Below are positions 34,967 to 45,111 of a stretch of DNA of 64,000 bases, piece by piece; positions within the stretch are counted from its first letter, which is position 1, and each line of letters begins with the position of its first letter. The notes under the pieces were generated by a model that was not told where the DNA came from, ran no database searches, and saw only the letters and a program-made list of their open reading frames with translations. Location: the NCBI GenBank assembly GCA_902591495.1, contig CACJAW010000001.1, positions 33,373-97,372 of the forward strand, given 5' to 3'. The stretch is from an uncultured Pseudohongiella sp. GTDB taxonomy: Bacteria; Pseudomonadota; Gammaproteobacteria; Pseudomonadales; Pseudohongiellaceae. A program made the translations under genes and the position numbers.

Positions 34967-37714
34967 TTATTTTATGTCGCGCAATTTCGCCTGAGCGGCC
35001 GCAAGCCTGGCAACCGGTACCCTCGGAGGAGAGCAACTTACGTAATTCAATCCAGCTTTATGACAGAAATCTATCGAGGAGGGATCTCCAGCATGTTCCC
35101 CACATATACCTAGTTTTAATCCTGGCTTAGTTTGGCGTCCTTTGTGTGCTGCATAGTTTACTAATTTACCCACGCCGGTTTTATCGAGACTTGCGAATGG
35201 GTTTTTATGATAGATCTCTTTACGTTGATACTCATCATAAAAAAGCCCCATGTCATCCCGACTAAGACCTAGGGTAGTTTGTGTCAAATCGTTCGTACCA
35301 AAGCTAAAGAAATCCGCCTCTTTCGCTATTTCATCAGCTGTTATCGCTGCTCTGGGAACCTCTATCATAGTGCCGACAATATAATTAATACGGACTTTCC
35401 TTGCCTTCATTACTTCCTTTGCAACCCGGTGAACAATAGTTAGTTGATCTGCTAATTCCTCTTGGAACCCTACTAGGGGAATCATTATTTCTGGGTTCAC
35501 TTTAATGCGTTTTTTACTTTTTTGAACTTGTGCAGCAGCTTCAAATATCGCACGCGTTTGCATCTCAGTAATTTCTGGATAGAGAATCCCCAGTCTGCAA
35601 CCGCGGCATCCAAGCATAGGGTTCTCTTCATGTAGGGCCTTGATTCGATCTATAACAAAGTCGAACGGGACACCCAGCTTCTCAGCGAGCTGACGTCTTA
35701 CCACATCGTCTTGTGGCAAAAATTCGTGAAGCGGGGGATCTAGCAAGCGAATGGTAACCGGCCTTCCATTCATTTCCTTAAATAATCCGACAAAATCTTT
35801 TTTCTGAAATGGCAGTAATTTTTTCAATGCAGATCTTCGCTGAACTTCATCAACAGCTAAGATCATTTGGCGCATAAAATTTATCCGATCGCCATCAAAG
35901 AACATGTGTTCAGTTCGGCAAAGACCTATTCCCTCGGCCCCAAAAGAGACGGCTTGTTTTGCCATAGCTGGGGTGTCAGCATTAGTCCTTATCTTAAGGC
36001 TGCGCTGTCGATCAGCCCATTTCATGACTGTTTCAAATAAACTGAAGGTGTAGCTATTGGTTGGCCTTAATTTTCCCTCAAGAACCCTCTTAACGTCCGA
36101 ATCAGCACTTTCAATCATCCCTTTATAAATAGCTCCTGTAGAGCCATCGATTGATATGTAATCACCCTCTTTTAACGTCACCTTTCCCGACTTGAGAGTT
36201 CGCTTTTCGTAGTTAATGACTACATCACCTGCACCACACACGCATACTTTTCCTAATTGTCTCGCCACGAGCGCAGCATGCGAAGATACACCACCCCGTG
36301 ATGTCAATATACCCTGGCTCAGCAGCATGCCTTTGAGGTCATCTGGCGAAGTTTCTGTGCGACAGAGTACAACTTTGTTGCCTTTACGAGTTTCAATCTC
36401 AGCATTTGCAGCTGTAAATGCTATCCTTCCAGTTGCAGCGCCTGGACCCGCTGGGAGTCCGTGTCCAATAACAGCAGCTGCTTTTAATGCCTTAGGGTCA
36501 AATATGGGCACTAACAGAGAATCAATCGATTCGGCAGGTATTTTTAGTAGTGCATCTTTCTGGCTCATTAGACGCTCTTTCTGCATTTCTACAGCTATAC
36601 GAACAGCGGCTAGTCCAGTACGTTTGCCATTTCGAGTTTGTAATATGAACAAACGACCTTTCTCTATAGTAAACTCAAAATCTTGCATATCACAAAAGTG
36701 ACGCTCTAACTTAGTCCTAACTTTTTCTAAATCTTTAAAACTTTTTGGTAAAGTTTGAGCCATCATTTGGATTGGTTGAGGGGTTCTAACGCCAGCAACA
36801 ACATCTTCGCCTTGGGCATTAATCAAATACTCTCCGTAAAAGATTTTTTCTCCATTAGCTGGATCCCTAGTGAATGCCACCCCGGTGCCACTATCATTCC
36901 CGGTGTTGCCAAACACCATTGACTGGATATTTACGGCAGTTCCCCATTCTGCAGGTATGCCATATTCTTGTCTGTATAAAATTGCTCTTTCGTTTTTCCA
37001 CGAACCAAAAACAGCTCCGATAGCTCCCCAGAGCTGTTGCATCACGTCTTGAGGGAAAACGCTGCGCGTGCGCTTTTTAATCAGTGCTTTGTACCGGATA
37101 ACAAGAGTTTTTAAGTCTTCAGTTGTCAGTTCTGTGTCTGCTGAGACACCGAGGGAGATCTTTAATTTTTCTAGTTCCTTATGAAACGGTTCCTCCTCCT
37201 CTTCATTTCGAGCTTGAACCCCCATGACGACATCACCATACATTTGAATAAATCGGCGATAGCAATCCCAAGCAAATCGTGGATTACCGGATGATCTCGA
37301 AAGCCCCTCGACTGTTTGATCATTGAGCCCAAGGTTGAGAATAGTGTCCATCATTCCCGGCATTGAATCTCGTGCTCCAGATCGCACGGAAACCAAAAGT
37401 GGATTTTCAGAGGAACCAAAATTTTTGCTTAACTGTGCTTCAATTTTTTGAATACCAGTCTTGACGTCTTTCAGTAACTGTTTTGGATAAGTTTTTCCAT
37501 GTTTATAGAAGTAGTTGCAAACCTCGGTTGAAATTGTAAAGCCAGGAGGGACTGGTAAGCCAATTGAGGCCATTTCAGCCAAGTTTGCACCCTTACCACC
37601 CAGTAATTCGCGCATGCGCGCATTACCATCAGTTTCTCGACCGAAGGCAAAAACGTACCGTTTTGGTGATGGCTTTTTAGATTGACGATTTGTTTTTGTT
37701 GAAGCCTTTTTCAT
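34967..37714 (-). CDS. ppdK: Pyruvate, phosphate dikinase
   Basis: This 915-aa enzyme interconverts pyruvate, ATP and phosphate with PEP, AMP and PPi. Domains in order: N-terminal ATP-grasp ([23 protein letters not shown] near 39-59; GDVVMGVQ), the swivelling phospho-His domain ([26 protein letters not shown]) and the C-terminal TIM barrel ([31 protein letters not shown] with catalytic-type Cys; [21 protein letters not shown]). A serine replaces the usual regulatory threonine two residues before the catalytic His (GGVSSHAA rather than GGMTSHAA). No PPDK-regulatory protein gene is nearby. It is upstream of lactate permease on the same strand. Confidence 0.95.
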   Translation of the reverse strand: MKKASTKTNRQSKKPSPKRYVFAFGRETDGNARMRELLGGKGANLAEMASIGLPVPPGFTISTEVCNYFYKHGKTYPKQLLKDVKTGIQKIEAQLSKNFGSSENPLLVSVRSGARDSMPGMMDTILNLGLNDQTVEGLSRSSGNPRFAWDCYRRFIQMYGDVVMGVQARNEEEEEPFHKELEKLKISLGVSADTELTTEDLKTLVIRYKALIKKRTRSVFPQDVMQQLWGAIGAVFGSWKNERAILYRQEYGIPAEWGTAVNIQSMVFGNTGNDSGTGVAFTRDPANGEKIFYGEYLINAQGEDVVAGVRTPQPIQMMAQTLPKSFKDLEKVRTKLERHFCDMQDFEFTIEKGRLFILQTRNGKRTGLAAVRIAVEMQKERLMSQKDALLKIPAESIDSLLVPIFDPKALKAAAVIGHGLPAGPGAATGRIAFTAANAEIETRKGNKVVLCRTETSPDDLKGMLLSQGILTSRGGVSSHAALVARQLGKVCVCGAGDVVINYEKRTLKSGKVTLKEGDYISIDGSTGAIYKGMIESADSDVKRVLEGKLRPTNSYTFSLFETVMKWADRQRSLKIRTNADTPAMAKQAVSFGAEGIGLCRTEHMFFDGDRINFMRQMILAVDEVQRRSALKKLLPFQKKDFVGLFKEMNGRPVTIRLLDPPLHEFLPQDDVVRRQLAEKLGVPFDFVIDRIKALHEENPMLGCRGCRLGILYPEITEMQTRAIFEAAAQVQKSKKRIKVNPEIMIPLVGFQEELADQLTIVHRVAKEVMKARKVRINYIVGTMIEVPRAAITADEIAKEADFFSFGTNDLTQTTLGLSRDDMGLFYDEYQRKEIYHKNPFASLDKTGVGKLVNYAAHKGRQTKPGLKLGICGEHAGDPSSIDFCHKAGLNYVSCSPPRVPVARLAAAQAKLRDIK

Positions 37715-37818
37715 AGAAAAATGTGTACTTGTAAAAATTTACTCGGTGCTTTGTGCTATGTAACGGATTCAGATGATATCGAAATATTCTAAACAAATCA
37801 TAGTTGCTGTGCGTCTTA

Positions 37819-37866
37819 GATTGAAGAAGGCAAAACTAAATAGGCAGAGAGATGCTTTCTTCAATC
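37819..37866. repeat. 10-bp inverted repeat upstream of ppdK
   Basis: GATTGAAGAA (37819-37828) and TTCTTCAATC (37857-37866) form a perfect inverted repeat with a 28-nt spacer in the 261-nt gap between the CPXCG gene and ppdK, about 105-152 nt before the ppdK start. It could be a binding site or RNA stem; it lacks a U-tract for a terminator. Nothing else is obvious in this gap. Confidence 0.35.
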
Positions 37867-37975
37867 GCGGGCGAGAGGATAATGCACATGGGGATTAAAA
37901 TCCAGTTTCAGCAATGTCGATCATGATGCTGACCGAATGGATGATTATTGAAACGGTGGGGTCATGACTAGAAGA

Positions 37976-38173
37976 TTAAGAATTTTCATCAGAGAGAATG
38001 AGGGTAGGTGCTCCGTCCTCATTAATCGAGACTGAGACTTGGATAGGACGACAGCAAACAGAGCAATCCTCGATGTATTCCTGCGAATCCATGGAGATAT
38101 CAATTAAAAGTTCTATTGATTCTCCACAATAGGGGCAGTAGTCCTTGGAGAGCCTTTGCTCAAGGTAAGTCAT
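37976..38173 (-). CDS. CPXCG-motif cysteine-rich zinc-ribbon protein
   Basis: This 65-aa protein holds CPYCGESIELLID (C13, C16) and a second cysteine group DCSVCCRPIQV (C37, C40, C41), which form a small zinc ribbon. The family is conserved in gammaproteobacteria and named only for its CPXCG motif; function unknown. Its ATG overlaps the stop of the upstream dehydrogenase (ATGA), so the two are co-translated. Confidence 0.9.
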   Translation of the reverse strand: MTYLEQRLSKDYCPYCGESIELLIDISMDSQEYIEDCSVCCRPIQVSVSINEDGAPTLILSDENS

Positions 38174-39138
38174 TTAACTTCTGTCACAAGTTCATTTTTA
38201 GAAAAAAATGCTTCCAGATTCTTGAGAACTAAATCGCCCATCGCATCTCGTGTCTCGATAGTAGCGCTGCCAATATGCGGAAGAAGAACAGTGTTGTCTA
38301 ACTCTCGGAGAGCTTTTGGTATCGACGGCTCTTCGGCATACACATCTAGGCCCGCAGCTGCTATCTTTTTGTGGGCTAGAAATTCTATCAGGCTATTCTC
38401 ATCTACGCTGGTTCCGCGCCCGATGTTTATAAAAATACCGGTCGGCCCGAGAGCTTTTAATACGTCTGTATTGATGACTTTCTCCGTGTCCTGCCCGCCA
38501 GGAAGAATGCAGAGAAGAATATCAGAATTGTGCGCAAGATCTATTAGCGATGCAAAATATTTATGAGGTGAATCTTTCTTCGTACGGTTGTGGTACGCGA
38601 TTTTTAATTTAAGCGGTAATACTCGTTCAGCTACTGCTTCTCCAATCCGACCAAATCCCACGATGCCAAGTGTCCTGCCGGCCAAACCAGAACCGTAGGG
38701 CATTGGGCTCTTTTCCCAAAGCCTCGAACGCGCGTACCTGTCAGCATTGATAATATTTCTACTTGTCGTCAAAATTAAAGTCAGTGCAATGTCGGCGACG
38801 TCGTCATTGAGAACACCCGGTGTGTTCGTAACTCTGATCTGATTTTCTTTTGCGAGATTTATATCTATCCCGTCAATCCCGACTCCGAATGCAGAGATGA
38901 GTGAGAGAGAGCTTAAGCTGTAGGCGCGTTCGTTAAAGGTCCAAGAGCCAGTCACTGCTGCTTTGCACTTCCCATCTAGTTTGGTGATAAGTTCGTTTTG
39001 AGCCTTGGTATTCAATTTCCATAGGTGATGGGTTTGATAGATTTTGTCAATACGAGAGATTGTAGGGGGATGAAAGTTATTAACTACTAAAACGTCTGGT
39101 TTTGACTCAGTCATAATGTTGGCAGCGTGTGAATTCAA
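38170..39138 (-). CDS. D-2-hydroxyacid dehydrogenase (glyoxylate/hydroxypyruvate reductase-like)
   Basis: The 322-aa NAD(P)-dependent enzyme has the Rossmann motif GIVGFGRIGEAVA (about 157-169) and the catalytic set: Arg in NIGRGTSVDE (about 239), Glu in LDVYAEEPSIP (about 265), and His in LPHIGSATIETR (about 285). It reduces 2-keto acids such as glyoxylate or hydroxypyruvate. An alternative start eight codons downstream (MTESKPD) would remove a poorly conserved tail. The stop overlaps the CPXCG gene by 4 nt. It is divergent from selA. Confidence 0.9.
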   Translation of the reverse strand: MNSHAANIMTESKPDVLVVNNFHPPTISRIDKIYQTHHLWKLNTKAQNELITKLDGKCKAAVTGSWTFNERAYSLSSLSLISAFGVGIDGIDINLAKENQIRVTNTPGVLNDDVADIALTLILTTSRNIINADRYARSRLWEKSPMPYGSGLAGRTLGIVGFGRIGEAVAERVLPLKLKIAYHNRTKKDSPHKYFASLIDLAHNSDILLCILPGGQDTEKVINTDVLKALGPTGIFINIGRGTSVDENSLIEFLAHKKIAAAGLDVYAEEPSIPKALRELDNTVLLPHIGSATIETRDAMGDLVLKNLEAFFSKNELVTEVK

Positions 39139-39279
39139 TAAATTATAGAAAGACTTTGTCGATTTTACAGTAAGTCTTGAAAGGTGAGTAAGTTAATTAC
39201 GTTGCGACGAGTTGAACATTGCATAAAAATTGCGTAGATTGCAAAAGTTATTCTGATGACAGACTTAATTTGAGTAGCC

Positions 39280-40728
39280 GTGAGCTATAATATATTCGTG
39301 AAATCTTCATCTAACGCTTTCAGAGCCTTGCCTAATACCGACACCTTGCTTCAATCTGCAGAATTGTCTGAGGTTATCGATGTCTATGGAAGAAATGCCG
39401 TCAAAGCAGCAATCAGAGAAGAGCTAGAGTATCTCAGGGCGGAAATATCCGACAATAACAGCGCAGTTATTAATCAAGTTTTGCAGGAGAATTTTTTTGG
39501 GATAACTTGTGGAGACATAGTTAATCGCCTAAAAAGTACAGAAGATAATACTTTGATACCAGTAATAAATCTGACCGGCACAGTTATTCATACAAATTTA
39601 GGCCGAGCAAGATTGCCAGAGAGAGCCGTAACGGCGATGAGCCTTGTCGCAAGCAATCCCTCAAATCTCGAATATAATCTTGAAAGCGGCAAAAGAGGCG
39701 ATCGAGATTCGCATGTGGAAAAGCTACTATGCGACATCACTGGTGCAGAAGCGGCAACCGTTGTAAATAATAATGCGGCTGCGGTATTACTTGTGCTAAA
39801 TACTCTAGCTGTGAATAGGGAAGTTATCATTTCTCGAGGAGAGTTGGTTGAAATCGGAGGAGCTTTTCGTATACCCGAAGTTATGATAAGCGCTAATTGT
39901 ATTCTAAGAGAAATTGGAACAACAAATCGCACGCATCTTAAAGACTATCAATCGGCAATTAATTCTAATACTAGTGTCGTGATGAAAGTCCATACAAGTA
40001 ATTATGAAATTAAAGGGTTTACAAGCTCTATCTCGGAAACAGAGCTTAGTGCCTTGGCACGAGAAAATAACCTTCATTTTGTCTCTGATCTCGGGAGCGG
40101 AACATTAGTCGATATCGCAAAATATGGTCTCCCGAAAGAGCCTACGGTTTCGGATGCCTTAAAGGAAGGTGCTAATGTTGTTACTTTTAGTGGAGATAAA
40201 TTACTAGGTGGACCCCAAGCAGGTTTGATTGTTGGCAAAAAGAGTCTCATTCAAAAAATAAAACAGAATCCTCTCAAGCGGGCACTTCGAGTTGATAAAG
40301 TGACAATAGCTGCACTTGCAGAAGTTTTAAAGCTATATACTGATCCTGATAGACTTCCGGAAAGACTTCCCTTACTGAAAAGCCTAGTCAGAGACACAAA
40401 AGAGATTCAAGAATTAGCAGAGAAGCTTTTACCTTTTTTTGTCGGAGCGTTAGCTTCTATTGCTGAAGTTACAATTAAACCTTGTAAAAGTCAGATTGGG
40501 AGTGGAGCGCTTCCATTGGATTTGTTAGAAAGTAGCAGTTTGGTGTTGAAACCTTTGGCTAGTGAAGGCAAGACAGACGTTAAACTTCAGAGCCTCGCTA
40601 AAAAGTTTCGAGGATTATCGACTCCTGTCGTTGGTCGTTTGCATGATGGTAAGTTGATATTTGACCTAAGATGCTTGGAAGATGAATCTGAATTACTTGA
40701 TTTGCTTAATTCAACTTCGTGGAGTTAG
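39280..40728 (+). CDS. selA: L-seryl-tRNA(Sec) selenium transferase
   Basis: The 482-aa PLP enzyme converts seryl-tRNA(Sec) to selenocysteyl-tRNA(Sec) with selenophosphate. Hallmarks are INLTGTVIHTNLGRARLP (about 95-112), GDRDSHVEKLLCDITGAEAATVVNNNAAAV (about 140-169), and the PLP lysine in VTFSGDKLLGGPQAGLIVG. A GTG start is used at 39280; the N-terminus aligns in length with SelA (ALPNTDTLLQS). selB is 6.3 kb away; selD, selC and a recognisable selenoprotein gene are not in the window. Confidence 0.94.
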   Translation: MSYNIFVKSSSNAFRALPNTDTLLQSAELSEVIDVYGRNAVKAAIREELEYLRAEISDNNSAVINQVLQENFFGITCGDIVNRLKSTEDNTLIPVINLTGTVIHTNLGRARLPERAVTAMSLVASNPSNLEYNLESGKRGDRDSHVEKLLCDITGAEAATVVNNNAAAVLLVLNTLAVNREVIISRGELVEIGGAFRIPEVMISANCILREIGTTNRTHLKDYQSAINSNTSVVMKVHTSNYEIKGFTSSISETELSALARENNLHFVSDLGSGTLVDIAKYGLPKEPTVSDALKEGANVVTFSGDKLLGGPQAGLIVGKKSLIQKIKQNPLKRALRVDKVTIAALAEVLKLYTDPDRLPERLPLLKSLVRDTKEIQELAEKLLPFFVGALASIAEVTIKPCKSQIGSGALPLDLLESSSLVLKPLASEGKTDVKLQSLAKKFRGLSTPVVGRLHDGKLIFDLRCLEDESELLDLLNSTSWS

Positions 40729-40735
40729 TCCTTTT

Positions 40736-41947
40736 CTAAATTGTTCCTTTTTTGAAATTAAGAACTCCCCATCTAAATATTAAAAGAGATATAATCGAAG
40801 CCACTAACATCAAACCTAACAAGGGATAAACAGTACCATTAAATATTAGTGCAACAGCCTGGGCAGCAACCGACGAAACAGCCATTTGAAGGAAACCTGT
40901 CAATCCTGAGGCTGTTCCGGCATATTCGGGGAACTCATTGATAGCAGCGGCTTGTGCGTTAGGTAGAGTAATACCATTTCCAAAAACTGCCAACGCAATC
41001 GGTAGAAACAGAGCGACAGGGCTGCTCATACCCAGAGTTTGGAGCAACAATGCCAAGACAATACCAATGACACCAATACTCGCCCCAATAGCAATCATGT
41101 TATCAATGGAAATTGTTCTGCCATAATGTCTTGCGACATAATTTCCCGTCATAAACCCAGCCGGAATCATAATGAAGTAGTAACCATATTCGGTTGGTGG
41201 GCGCTTTAATACGGAAACCATAATTTCTGGAGCCGCAGATATAAAACTAAAGAACACTACAGACACAAAGGTGACGCAGAATGCATATCCACAAAATACT
41301 CTTGATGCAAGTAATCTTGAAAAGGTCATGAGCATCGATTTCACACCTTCAAAAGGAACAGGTTTTGCTAGAGTCTCGGGTAGCCAGAGAAAAAGAAAAA
41401 CGAAAGCGATAGCACTTGCAAAAGCGATGACAATGAATACCGACTCAAAACCAAATCGCTGCATGAGTTCGCCCCCCAGAGCGGGGGACATCATTGGAAG
41501 CACTACCATTACCATTACGAGAGTGGCAATGACTCGCGCGGCTTCCTCAGGGCCATAAACATCGCGCACTATTGCTCTTGCTAGAACTAATCCCACCGCA
41601 CCACCAAAGGCTTGGATAAAGCGGCCTGAAATTAATAGCATTATTGAATCAGCAACAAAACAAACAATAGAGCCAAATATCGTAATTACAATTCCTACAA
41701 GCATGACCCGTTTACGACCAAATTTATCCGACAGTGGTCCATAAACTAGGGTCCCGATGGCAATTGCAAGCATGGACAAACTTAATGTTAACTGGGCTAC
41801 ATCATTGGTTACATAAAACTTTTGTTTAATTACCGGCAGGGCAGGTAAAAGGATTTGCATGCCAACAGGGCCAAGAGCCGATACCGCAGCCAGCAAAATA
41901 ATCATGCGTTTTGAAAGTCTATTCAGTTTAAACAATTTTGAATCCAA
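40736..41947 (-). CDS. Bcr/CflA-family drug efflux MFS transporter
   Basis: The 403-aa transporter has 12 helices. The MFS loop is YGPLSDKFGRKRVMLVGI (about 70-87), and GRFIQAFGGAVGLVLARAIVRD (about 107-128) is characteristic of the Bcr/CflA drug:H+ antiporters. The C-terminal half has NGITLPNAQAAAINEFPEYAGTASGLTGFLQM (about 324-355), also typical. It probably exports drugs or metabolites across the inner membrane. It is convergent with selA, 7 nt between stops. Confidence 0.9.
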   Translation of the reverse strand: MDSKLFKLNRLSKRMIILLAAVSALGPVGMQILLPALPVIKQKFYVTNDVAQLTLSLSMLAIAIGTLVYGPLSDKFGRKRVMLVGIVITIFGSIVCFVADSIMLLISGRFIQAFGGAVGLVLARAIVRDVYGPEEAARVIATLVMVMVVLPMMSPALGGELMQRFGFESVFIVIAFASAIAFVFLFLWLPETLAKPVPFEGVKSMLMTFSRLLASRVFCGYAFCVTFVSVVFFSFISAAPEIMVSVLKRPPTEYGYYFIMIPAGFMTGNYVARHYGRTISIDNMIAIGASIGVIGIVLALLLQTLGMSSPVALFLPIALAVFGNGITLPNAQAAAINEFPEYAGTASGLTGFLQMAVSSVAAQAVALIFNGTVYPLLGLMLVASIISLLIFRWGVLNFKKGTI

Positions 41948-41979
41948 GCTGTCTTTAAATGCAGAATTATCTAATTACC

Positions 41980-44037
41980 TTAGCGTGCAATAAAGGCATC
42001 CTGAGAATTGGACATTGCCTTGTTACTTTGAGAGCTAAGTATTACGCTTGAACCCATCAGAATAGAACGTTGAGCTTTACTAATCTGATATCCTAATCCA
42101 AAAGTGTCTTGATGAAATAAATTAGTCATCCTTCGGGCATTCCATTCGTTGCTCTGTTCTTCGGCGGAATCAGCATGATAACATGATAATATTTCAAGTG
42201 CTCTTGATCTAAGGCACACCGAAAGGTCCGGAGTTGCTTTTATTTCAATTAAAAATCCATTAGCGTTTTCAAAAAAGCGGGGAGACTTTTTCAAATATCC
42301 CTCAGCGATCTGAGAAAAGTCAGTACCGTCATTTGAAAAAACCACTGGAATTGAGGTTTCTATTCTCCTAATAATTGTAGGATCTTTCCTGTAGGCATCT
42401 TCATAATTATTCAGCGCTTCCTCATAATTGTTTAAAGCCCAATATGCTTGACCTAATCTAGCCGACACTCTTGCTCTAAGTAGAACCTCCTCCTGTGGCA
42501 AGAGAGTTAATGCTTGGTTTGCCGCACTAATGGTGAGTATGGGATTTTTATTCAACGCAGTAATCTCAGTTGAGTAAGCGTGATAATAACCTTCGTTTAG
42601 CTGAAAAGCTCCGTTTGCCTTGGATTCCTCTAAAGCTGCAGATATCACTCCAGTACCCATTATGTTTACGATTTCAGACTCTAGCCATTCAGGGATATGA
42701 ACGTCTAGTGGTGCGTAAGGCCTAAGTCTATTTTGCAAGACTTCTGAGTTTGCGAATAAAGAGGCAGCCTGTCTTTCAGCTTGCCATGCGTTGAAACTCA
42801 ACACTTCCATTTTTAACCTATGTCTAATTGATTCAAAAAAGTTTTCCCTAGGAAGCGTCTCAAGCTGTATCTGATACTCTATTCGATTCGCAACCATATT
42901 CACTAACGCCGCGAAAGCGTCCTTCTGAGCATCATCAGCACTATAAGATCCATTTCTATCTGGTTCGTTTAAAGCAGCTTGACTTAAATTGACCGCATCC
43001 TCTGGATAGCCGGCTAGCATGAGAAAGTTAGCACTTACAAGAAAGTGTTCGGCTCTGTTCATCACGTTAACTAGGGGTTTTTGCTGCTCCCGCCAAATTA
43101 ACATTCGACTGAGAGCATCTCTTGCCTCGTCGAATCTGCCCTGGCTTAACGTGAGGAATAATTTATAAATCCATGGGTCGGCAACACTATCTGGATTTAA
43201 TACTCTTGTAGCGCGATCTAAGTAATTTTCTGCTTTTTGTAGCTGTAGTAAACTCAAAGCAACTTCTGAAGCATTTGTGAGGTATACAGTGTCATAATCA
43301 TTGGCCTTGTCAGAGATGTCTCCTTCTTCGTCGATAGTTTGATCACAAGCAAATGTCGATTCGACAGGAGCTAAACGTGCTAATTCGACTACACAAAGAG
43401 TATTCCAAGCGCGAGCTCTCTCAATTGGATTGTTACTGTTTTCTAACACTCGCTGAGCTGATTCTCTAGCGGCCTCATACTGCTTAAGTTTTATAAGCGG
43501 CCAACCCCGGGAAGATTCCACATCGAGTTGATAAATACTAGAGATCTTGTCTAAGTACTCAAGTGATTTCAATTGATCTCCCATGAGCTGATAGACATAT
43601 GAGAGTTGACTTAATGTAAGATAGTGCCATTGCATTTGACCGGAATTAAACGCAGCGTCTATTGATTTAAAATCTGTTAGATTTTCAGCTCGGATTAGAT
43701 GAAAAAGAGCTCTTGGTAAGTTTCCCTCTATTGTTGCAAGAATTTCGGCAAGCGCAAACTGGGCGGCTGGTGAGTCTGGTTCGTTTCTTACCCATATTTC
43801 TGCTAGTTCCCTCGCCTTTATGTTTTCTCGTAATTCCAATGCATCACAGATCTCTAATGCTCTCGAATCGCCAATATCACTGAATCCAAAGCATAACTGA
43901 TTTGAAGTTTCTTCGGTTTTAATATCCTCAATCAATAACTCATCGCCATTCTGCGAGAAACTCAATATCGGTAAAATGCTCGTAACTAAGAGTAGGCTTA
44001 GCTTGCTATTGGTTTTATTTCTAAATCCAGGATTCAT
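41980..44037 (-). CDS. Secreted TPR-repeat protein of the MoxR operon
   Basis: The 685-aa protein starts with a signal peptide (residues 11-28, KLSLLLVTSILPILSF) and holds helical repeats of TPR type, for example PAAQFALAEILATIEGNLPRALFHLIRAEN (about 84-113) and LGQAYWALNNYEEALNNYEDAYRKDP (about 547-572). Such proteins often serve as periplasmic scaffolds next to MoxR/DUF58 systems (BatE-like). Its ATG overlaps the stop of the MoxR gene (4 nt), so it is co-translated with it. No enzyme motif is seen. Confidence 0.78.
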   Translation of the reverse strand: MNPGFRNKTNSKLSLLLVTSILPILSFSQNGDELLIEDIKTEETSNQLCFGFSDIGDSRALEICDALELRENIKARELAEIWVRNEPDSPAAQFALAEILATIEGNLPRALFHLIRAENLTDFKSIDAAFNSGQMQWHYLTLSQLSYVYQLMGDQLKSLEYLDKISSIYQLDVESSRGWPLIKLKQYEAARESAQRVLENSNNPIERARAWNTLCVVELARLAPVESTFACDQTIDEEGDISDKANDYDTVYLTNASEVALSLLQLQKAENYLDRATRVLNPDSVADPWIYKLFLTLSQGRFDEARDALSRMLIWREQQKPLVNVMNRAEHFLVSANFLMLAGYPEDAVNLSQAALNEPDRNGSYSADDAQKDAFAALVNMVANRIEYQIQLETLPRENFFESIRHRLKMEVLSFNAWQAERQAASLFANSEVLQNRLRPYAPLDVHIPEWLESEIVNIMGTGVISAALEESKANGAFQLNEGYYHAYSTEITALNKNPILTISAANQALTLLPQEEVLLRARVSARLGQAYWALNNYEEALNNYEDAYRKDPTIIRRIETSIPVVFSNDGTDFSQIAEGYLKKSPRFFENANGFLIEIKATPDLSVCLRSRALEILSCYHADSAEEQSNEWNARRMTNLFHQDTFGLGYQISKAQRSILMGSSVILSSQSNKAMSNSQDAFIAR

Positions 44038-45044
44038 TTCGTTAAAGTGCTTTTGGCCAGTTCTTCTAAAGGTCTTTCCATATTATCTTGAAGCACCTTG
44101 TCAAAATCACTTACGCCAGGGACGAGCTCGATTCGGTGATTAAGAACTTCGGGGATTAGATTTTCAATGTCTTCGGATGAAACATAACTACGATCCCGTA
44201 TTGCCGCACGAACTTGCAATGCGGGCAGTAATAAGACCATGCTTCTTGTTGAATTACCCTGTAAAACTCGCTCATCTTTTCTTAGGTTTGTGGAAATATC
44301 GACTAATGTCGTTTTTATCGCTTGATCGATGTTAATTTGTGTGAAGATAGTTTTCCTTGCTTTTAAAATATCGTCACGATTGACTTTATTTTGGTTGCCC
44401 ACCAAACGCCTTCTCTCTTTGATTGAGTCAAGCACTTCTAGCTCCGCTGCCCGATCAATATGATCCATCGAGATTTTAAAAAGGAATCTATCGAGTTGTG
44501 GTGTTGGTAAAGGGTAGGTGCCAACTAGGTCGAGTGGATTTTGCGTCGCTATGACAAAAAATAACTCGTCGAGAGCGTATGTCGTGTTGTCGACAGTGAC
44601 TTGTTTCTCTCCCATGGCTTCTAGCATCGCCGACTGAACTTTAGGTGAGGTGCGATTTATCTCGTCTGCCAATACGACATGGGCAAATAAAGGTCCATGG
44701 CGAAAATTAAAACGTTCAGTTTTGACGTCGAATATCGAAACACCAGTGACATCCGAGGGCAGCAAGTCTGGCGTGAACTGTATTCTTCTAAATGGCAATG
44801 TTGCCCCAGTTGAAAGATTTTTACTCTCTATCGCTTCGCCAAGTGCTTTTGCTAGGGTTGTTTTTCCTGAGCCAGGAAAATCTTCTAGTAGAATGTGACC
44901 ATCGGCGACAAGCGCGATGATCGCTAATTCAATTATATTATCTCGACCGATTACCTGTTGTTTCACTATTTCTTGAAGTCGTAAGAGTACGTCCTGTGCC
45001 TCGATAAATGCTGGCTCAAGCGAGTTAGTCCTATTAGTAGTCAT
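44034..45044 (-). CDS. MoxR-family AAA+ ATPase
   Basis: The 336-aa ATPase acts as a chaperone that matures partner proteins such as VWA or DUF58 proteins. Motifs: Walker A LEDFPGSGKTTLAKAL (about 57-72), Walker B VVLADEINRTSPKVQSAMLEAMGEKQVT (about 124-151), sensor 1 FFVIATQNPLDLVGTYPLP and PTPQLDRFLFKI (arginine finger region). Length and wording are typical. It sits between the transglutaminase gene and the TPR gene, an order different from the usual moxR-first arrangement. Confidence 0.94.
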   Translation of the reverse strand: MTTNRTNSLEPAFIEAQDVLLRLQEIVKQQVIGRDNIIELAIIALVADGHILLEDFPGSGKTTLAKALGEAIESKNLSTGATLPFRRIQFTPDLLPSDVTGVSIFDVKTERFNFRHGPLFAHVVLADEINRTSPKVQSAMLEAMGEKQVTVDNTTYALDELFFVIATQNPLDLVGTYPLPTPQLDRFLFKISMDHIDRAAELEVLDSIKERRRLVGNQNKVNRDDILKARKTIFTQINIDQAIKTTLVDISTNLRKDERVLQGNSTRSMVLLLPALQVRAAIRDRSYVSSEDIENLIPEVLNHRIELVPGVSDFDKVLQDNMERPLEELAKSTLTK

Positions 45045-45111
45045 ATTTAAGGAATCACTTTTATGTTTTTCTAAAGAGCTCTTAGCTTAAAGGATAATTC
45101 ATTTAGGATTA

